64,000 nt of DNA. Source: DATMFV01 sp035555975 (GTDB lineage: Bacteria; Verrucomicrobiota; Verrucomicrobiia; Chthoniobacterales; Chthoniobacteraceae). The translations under genes and the position numbers were made by a program. The notes beneath the pieces were generated by a model. It had not been told where the DNA came from and searched no databases. It worked only from the letters and a program-made list of their open reading frames with translations. Of the stretch, positions 61,386 through 64,000 are shown piece by piece (the first letter of the stretch is position 1; every line of letters begins with the position of its first letter). The stretch covers positions 24,652 through 88,651 of the forward strand of contig DATMFV010000008.1 in NCBI GenBank assembly GCA_035555975.1, written 5' to 3'.

Positions 61386-62495
61386 ATGGAAGTTTATAAG
61401 GTAAACCACTACGACGAATGGAAAAACACAAGAATGGAAGCCTACCAGAGCGACTTCTATCACTCCCATCCCTACCATGCCCTTGCCGAAGAGCGGGGCG
61501 AGGGAGTTGCCCAGATGTGGGTCTATCGGGAGGGCGGTTATATGATCGCCCTGCCGCTCCTCGTCCGGTCGCTGGCGGATGTGGACGGTTTTGAGGAGGA
61601 GGGTTCCGCCTGGTACGATGCCGTTTCAGTTTATGGCTACGTCGGTCCGATCGCCTCGCACCAGGTCATCCCCCCGGCGATCGTCCGGAACTTTCAGGCA
61701 GCTCTCGCGACAAAGCTTCGCGAGCAGCGGGTGATCTCCGTCTTCTCCCGGCTACACCCCCTGATCCCGACCGGGCAACTCATCGACGGCCTGGGTGAAC
61801 AGATTGAACACGGAAGCACGATTGCCATTGACCTTTCCGTGACGCCGGACGAGCAATGGAGACAATTCCGGCTCAACCACCGAAGACAGATCAGCAGGTT
61901 GAGACGCCATGGCTATACCTTCTTTCATGACGACGAAAGAGAGGCGCTTGGAGAGTTTGTCTCCATCTATACCGAAACCATGACGCGGGTCGACGCGGAG
62001 GAAAAATACTTTTTCGACGACGCCTACTTTTCCAGTCTCCTCGATGGCCGCCTGAGGAACTCCCATCTCTTTTTCCTTCTTGATCAAGGTACGCCGGTCT
62101 GCGGCGGCGTCTTTGTCGAGTGTGGCGGCATTCTGGAGTTTCACCTCGGAGGCACGCGAAACCATGCGCTCGCACGCTCGCCGATGAAGTTGCTGGTGGA
62201 TGAGGTCCGCCTGTGGGCCACGGCCCGATGCTTCAGGAGCCTTCACCTCGGCGGCGGGAAGGATTCGCTGTTTCACTTCAAGGCGGGGTTCTCCGATCGT
62301 TCCCACCCGTTTACGACGTGGCAATGGGTCACCAACCACGCCGTTCATGACGAAGCCTGTCGGCGCAGGGCGGCCTTTGACCGGCAACACGGGCGGGAAC
62401 CCGCCCCGGGAAGGTTCTTTCCGCCGTACCGGAGTCCGTTGAAACCTGGCGCAAGCCCGAACTGTTGCGTCGCCGCAGCCGGCGCGCTGTCGTGA
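61386..62495 (+). CDS. FemAB-like GNAT acyltransferase
   Basis: Protein of 369 aa with a GNAT/FemAB fold. It shows FRLNHRRQISRLRRHGYTFF, SHLFFLLDQGTPVCGGVFVEC and ILEFHLGGTRNHALARSPMKLL. ATG 61386 has AAAGGA upstream at suitable spacing. FemAB-type proteins are recurrent in exosortase-linked exopolysaccharide clusters. It would transfer an aminoacyl or acyl group to the polymer sugar. It acts with the ligase and aminotransferase that flank it. Confidence 0.82.
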   Translation: MEVYKVNHYDEWKNTRMEAYQSDFYHSHPYHALAEERGEGVAQMWVYREGGYMIALPLLVRSLADVDGFEEEGSAWYDAVSVYGYVGPIASHQVIPPAIVRNFQAALATKLREQRVISVFSRLHPLIPTGQLIDGLGEQIEHGSTIAIDLSVTPDEQWRQFRLNHRRQISRLRRHGYTFFHDDEREALGEFVSIYTETMTRVDAEEKYFFDDAYFSSLLDGRLRNSHLFFLLDQGTPVCGGVFVECGGILEFHLGGTRNHALARSPMKLLVDEVRLWATARCFRSLHLGGGKDSLFHFKAGFSDRSHPFTTWQWVTNHAVHDEACRRRAAFDRQHGREPAPGRFFPPYRSPLKPGASPNCCVAAAGALS

Positions 62496-62540
62496 AAAGG
62501 CGCAGCGCTCCAAGCCGTTCCGCAGATTACGATCTCCACC

Positions 62541-63662
62541 ATGAAACCGATCTATCTTTCCCCGCCGCACCTCGGAGGCGCCGAGGTCGATTTTGTCCTT
62601 GATGCGTTGGCCTCCAACTGGATTGCCCCACTGGGCCCGCATGTCGATGCGTTTGAATGCGAAGTCGGGCAATGGGCGGGCGGACTTCATGCTGCGGCGC
62701 TCGCCTCCGGCACGGCAGCCATTCACCTCGCCCTGCGGTTGCTCGGCGTCGGCCCCGGGGATGAAGTCCTCTGCCCCACCTTCACCTTCTGCGCCAGCGC
62801 CAATCCGATGGTCTATCAGGGAGCGCAACCGGTCTTTATCGATGCGGGACCGGAAAGCTGGAATATCGATCCCGACCTGCTCGAACAGGAACTGCGAGCG
62901 TGTGCGTCGCGCGGAAGGCTGCCGCGGGCGGCCGTGATGGTCGATCTTTATGGCGAGTGCGCCGACTATGAGCGGATCATCCCCATCTGTGAAGAATATG
63001 GCGTGCCCGTGGTTGAAGATGCCGCCGAGGCGCTCGGGGCCTTTCATCAAGGGAAACCGGCGGGGCAGTTTGGGCGTTGCGGCATCTTTTCCTTCAACGG
63101 AAACAAGATCATCACCGCCTCCGGCGGCGGCATGCTGGTATCGCGGGATGAATCGCTGGTCCGGCGGGCGCGACACCTCGCCAGCCAGGCGCGCGACGCA
63201 GCCCCGCACTACCAACATTCCGCCATCGGGTACAATTACCGGATGAGCAACATGGTCGCGGCGATCGGTCGGGGCCAGCTCCGCGTCCTCAAACAACACC
63301 TTGCCGCGCGCAGGCGAAACTATCTTGCCTACAGGACCGCCCTGGAGGGGCTTCCCGGGATCGGCTGGATGCCGGGAGGCGGCGAATCCAACCACTGGTT
63401 GACCTGCATCACCATTGATCCAAAGGCATTTGGCGCAGACAGGGAAAAGGTGCGCAGGCAGTTGAAGGCCGGCAACATCGAATCCCGCCCGGTATGGAAG
63501 CCGCTCCATCTTCAGCCCGTTTTTGCGGGGTGCCGGGCAAGAGGCGGCCAGGTTGCCGAAGCGATCTTTGAACGGGGGCTCTGCCTGCCGAGCGGTTCGT
63601 CCTTGAGTGAAACGGATCTTGAACGGATCAGCGGGATCATCCGCGGGATGTGCTGTTGTTAG
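62541..63662 (+). CDS. DegT/DnrJ/EryC1 sugar aminotransferase
   Basis: PLP-dependent nucleotide-sugar aminotransferase of 373 aa. The substrate loop is LASGTAAIHLALRLLGVGPGD and PLP lysine is K189 in FSFNGNKIITASGGGM. MVDLYGECADYERI and VVEDAAEALGAFHQGK precede the Lys. It is of the PglE type and fits with the CapD/WbpM-like 4,6-dehydratase and the PglC-like initiator to make a 4-amino sugar. It is the last gene of the cluster, followed by a terminator. Confidence 0.9.
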   Translation: MKPIYLSPPHLGGAEVDFVLDALASNWIAPLGPHVDAFECEVGQWAGGLHAAALASGTAAIHLALRLLGVGPGDEVLCPTFTFCASANPMVYQGAQPVFIDAGPESWNIDPDLLEQELRACASRGRLPRAAVMVDLYGECADYERIIPICEEYGVPVVEDAAEALGAFHQGKPAGQFGRCGIFSFNGNKIITASGGGMLVSRDESLVRRARHLASQARDAAPHYQHSAIGYNYRMSNMVAAIGRGQLRVLKQHLAARRRNYLAYRTALEGLPGIGWMPGGGESNHWLTCITIDPKAFGADREKVRRQLKAGNIESRPVWKPLHLQPVFAGCRARGGQVAEAIFERGLCLPSGSSLSETDLERISGIIRGMCCC

Positions 63663-63686
63663 ACGGGGTGCGTAAGGTAAAGAAAA

Positions 63687-63714
63687 AGAGAGTGCCCGGG
63701 GTCGGGCACTCTCT
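63687..63714. terminator. hairpin terminator between convergent units
   Basis: AGAGAGTGCCCG, loop GGGT, CGGGCACTCTCT form a perfect 12-bp stem. On the minus strand it is followed by a run of T (TTTTTCTTTACC), so it is a good intrinsic terminator for the leftward gene at the right edge. For the rightward aminotransferase gene it is a hairpin without a clean T tract. Confidence 0.75.
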
Positions 63715-63749
63715 ATCTCTACCGTCTTTGAAGCGTGCTGGCGATCAGC

Positions 63750-64000
63750 TCAACGCCCGCTCGGGTTCAGGTATTCCTCCAGGTTGGTGTACCCGCTTCC
63801 GTTCCGGTGGGGGCGCGCCGCATCCGAAGCATCCTTGGGATTGAGGTTCTGGGCCTTTTCCCAGCTATCCGGCATCCCGTCCCTGTCCGCATCAGCGGGT
63901 GCATTGGTCGACTGAGACAGATTTGTAAGCTTGTTGAGCTTCATCGACGCCTGTCCCTTGTTGATCTCGTTGACGGCAGCCGCATCCACCGCGCTCCTGG
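63750..64000 (-). CDS. C-terminal end of a secreted calcium-repeat protein, partial
   Basis: The frame is open from the right edge to a TGA at 63750-63752, so only the last 83 or so residues are present. It contains DADRDGMPDSWEKAQNLNP and SGYTNLEEYLN, the Asp-rich repeat and C-terminal ending common in secreted polysaccharide lyases and adhesins of Verrucomicrobiota and Planctomycetota. The catalytic part would lie outside the window. The terminator lies 35 bp downstream. Confidence 0.7.
   Translation of the reverse strand, partial: RSAVDAAAVNEINKGQASMKLNKLTNLSQSTNAPADADRDGMPDSWEKAQNLNPKDASDAARPHRNGSGYTNLEEYLNPSGR

Noticed and set aside
1..64000. CRISPR array, prophage, tRNA or rRNA genes
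   Set aside because: I saw no regularly spaced direct repeats, phage genes or cloverleaf-type sequences. A dedicated search was not possible by eye.

Overview
The window looks like a chromosome segment of a GC-rich Gram-negative bacterium, most likely Verrucomicrobiota (Opitutae-like) or a relative. The basis is gene content: PEP-CTERM sorted proteins, prepilin-type proteins of the H-X9-DG kind, several heparinase II/III-like lyases, Gfo/Idh/MocA oxidoreductases and CUT1 sugar importers, next to a large exopolysaccharide cluster. No 16S, tRNA or other phylogenetic marker is present, so the assignment is inference.

Layout. (1) 1-6802: an RND efflux permease and its adaptor (leftward, adaptor cut by the left edge), divergent from an OmpR-type regulator and sensor kinase. 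(2) 6855-26895: polysaccharide-use locus A. It holds two tandem secreted heparinase-like lyases with C-terminal carbohydrate-binding modules, a Gfo/Idh and MDR dehydrogenase pair, a LacI-type regulator, a degenerate pseudopilin, and a rightward run of PEP-CTERM protein, Gfo/Idh, a solute-binding-protein/permease fusion, an oversized second permease, a cytoplasmic lyase and a GH3 enzyme. A 16-bp imperfect palindrome (sense strand ACTCTCCTGTGTGAGT) lies upstream of five transcription units here, always in the same orientation, and is the likely LacI-regulator site. (3) 26969-39429: locus B repeats the same logic with unrelated sequences: a 1403-aa secreted multidomain lyase-like protein, a pseudopilin with an intact H-X9-DG motif, two paralogous secreted proteins (one with a PEP-CTERM-like anchor), a Gfo/Idh enzyme, a GntR-headed regulator and a three-gene CUT1 importer. 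Its likely operator is CTGTAGGCCTACAG. (4) 39451-63662: a Wzx/Wzy-type exopolysaccharide cluster with a WbpM/CapD-like dehydratase, PglC-like initiating transferase, outer-membrane barrel, Wza, Wzc, O-antigen ligase-like polymerase, MurJ-like flippase, four GT4 transferases, two AsnB amidotransferases, a PLP decarboxylase, an ATP-grasp ligase, a FemAB-like acyltransferase and a DegT aminotransferase. (5) The right edge has the 3' end of a leftward secreted-protein gene and a strong terminator.

How it may fit together. In each locus, secreted lyases would depolymerise an external acidic or amino-sugar polysaccharide near the surface, CUT1 importers would bring in oligosaccharides, and cytoplasmic enzymes (heparinase-fold lyase, GH3, Gfo/Idh, MDR) would finish breakdown under a sugar-sensing repressor. 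The shared use of a pseudopilin plus a PEP-CTERM-type protein in two separately regulated loci suggests a repeated surface-capture module, which is the main novelty candidate.

Three copies of a small non-coding mobile element (two of 164 bp, one of 97 bp), each flanked by a perfect 3-bp TNA duplication, punctuate the region. The two lyase genes at 8904-15020 share a nearly identical 1.7-kb 3' part but diverged 5' parts, a pattern of gene conversion or recent partial duplication.
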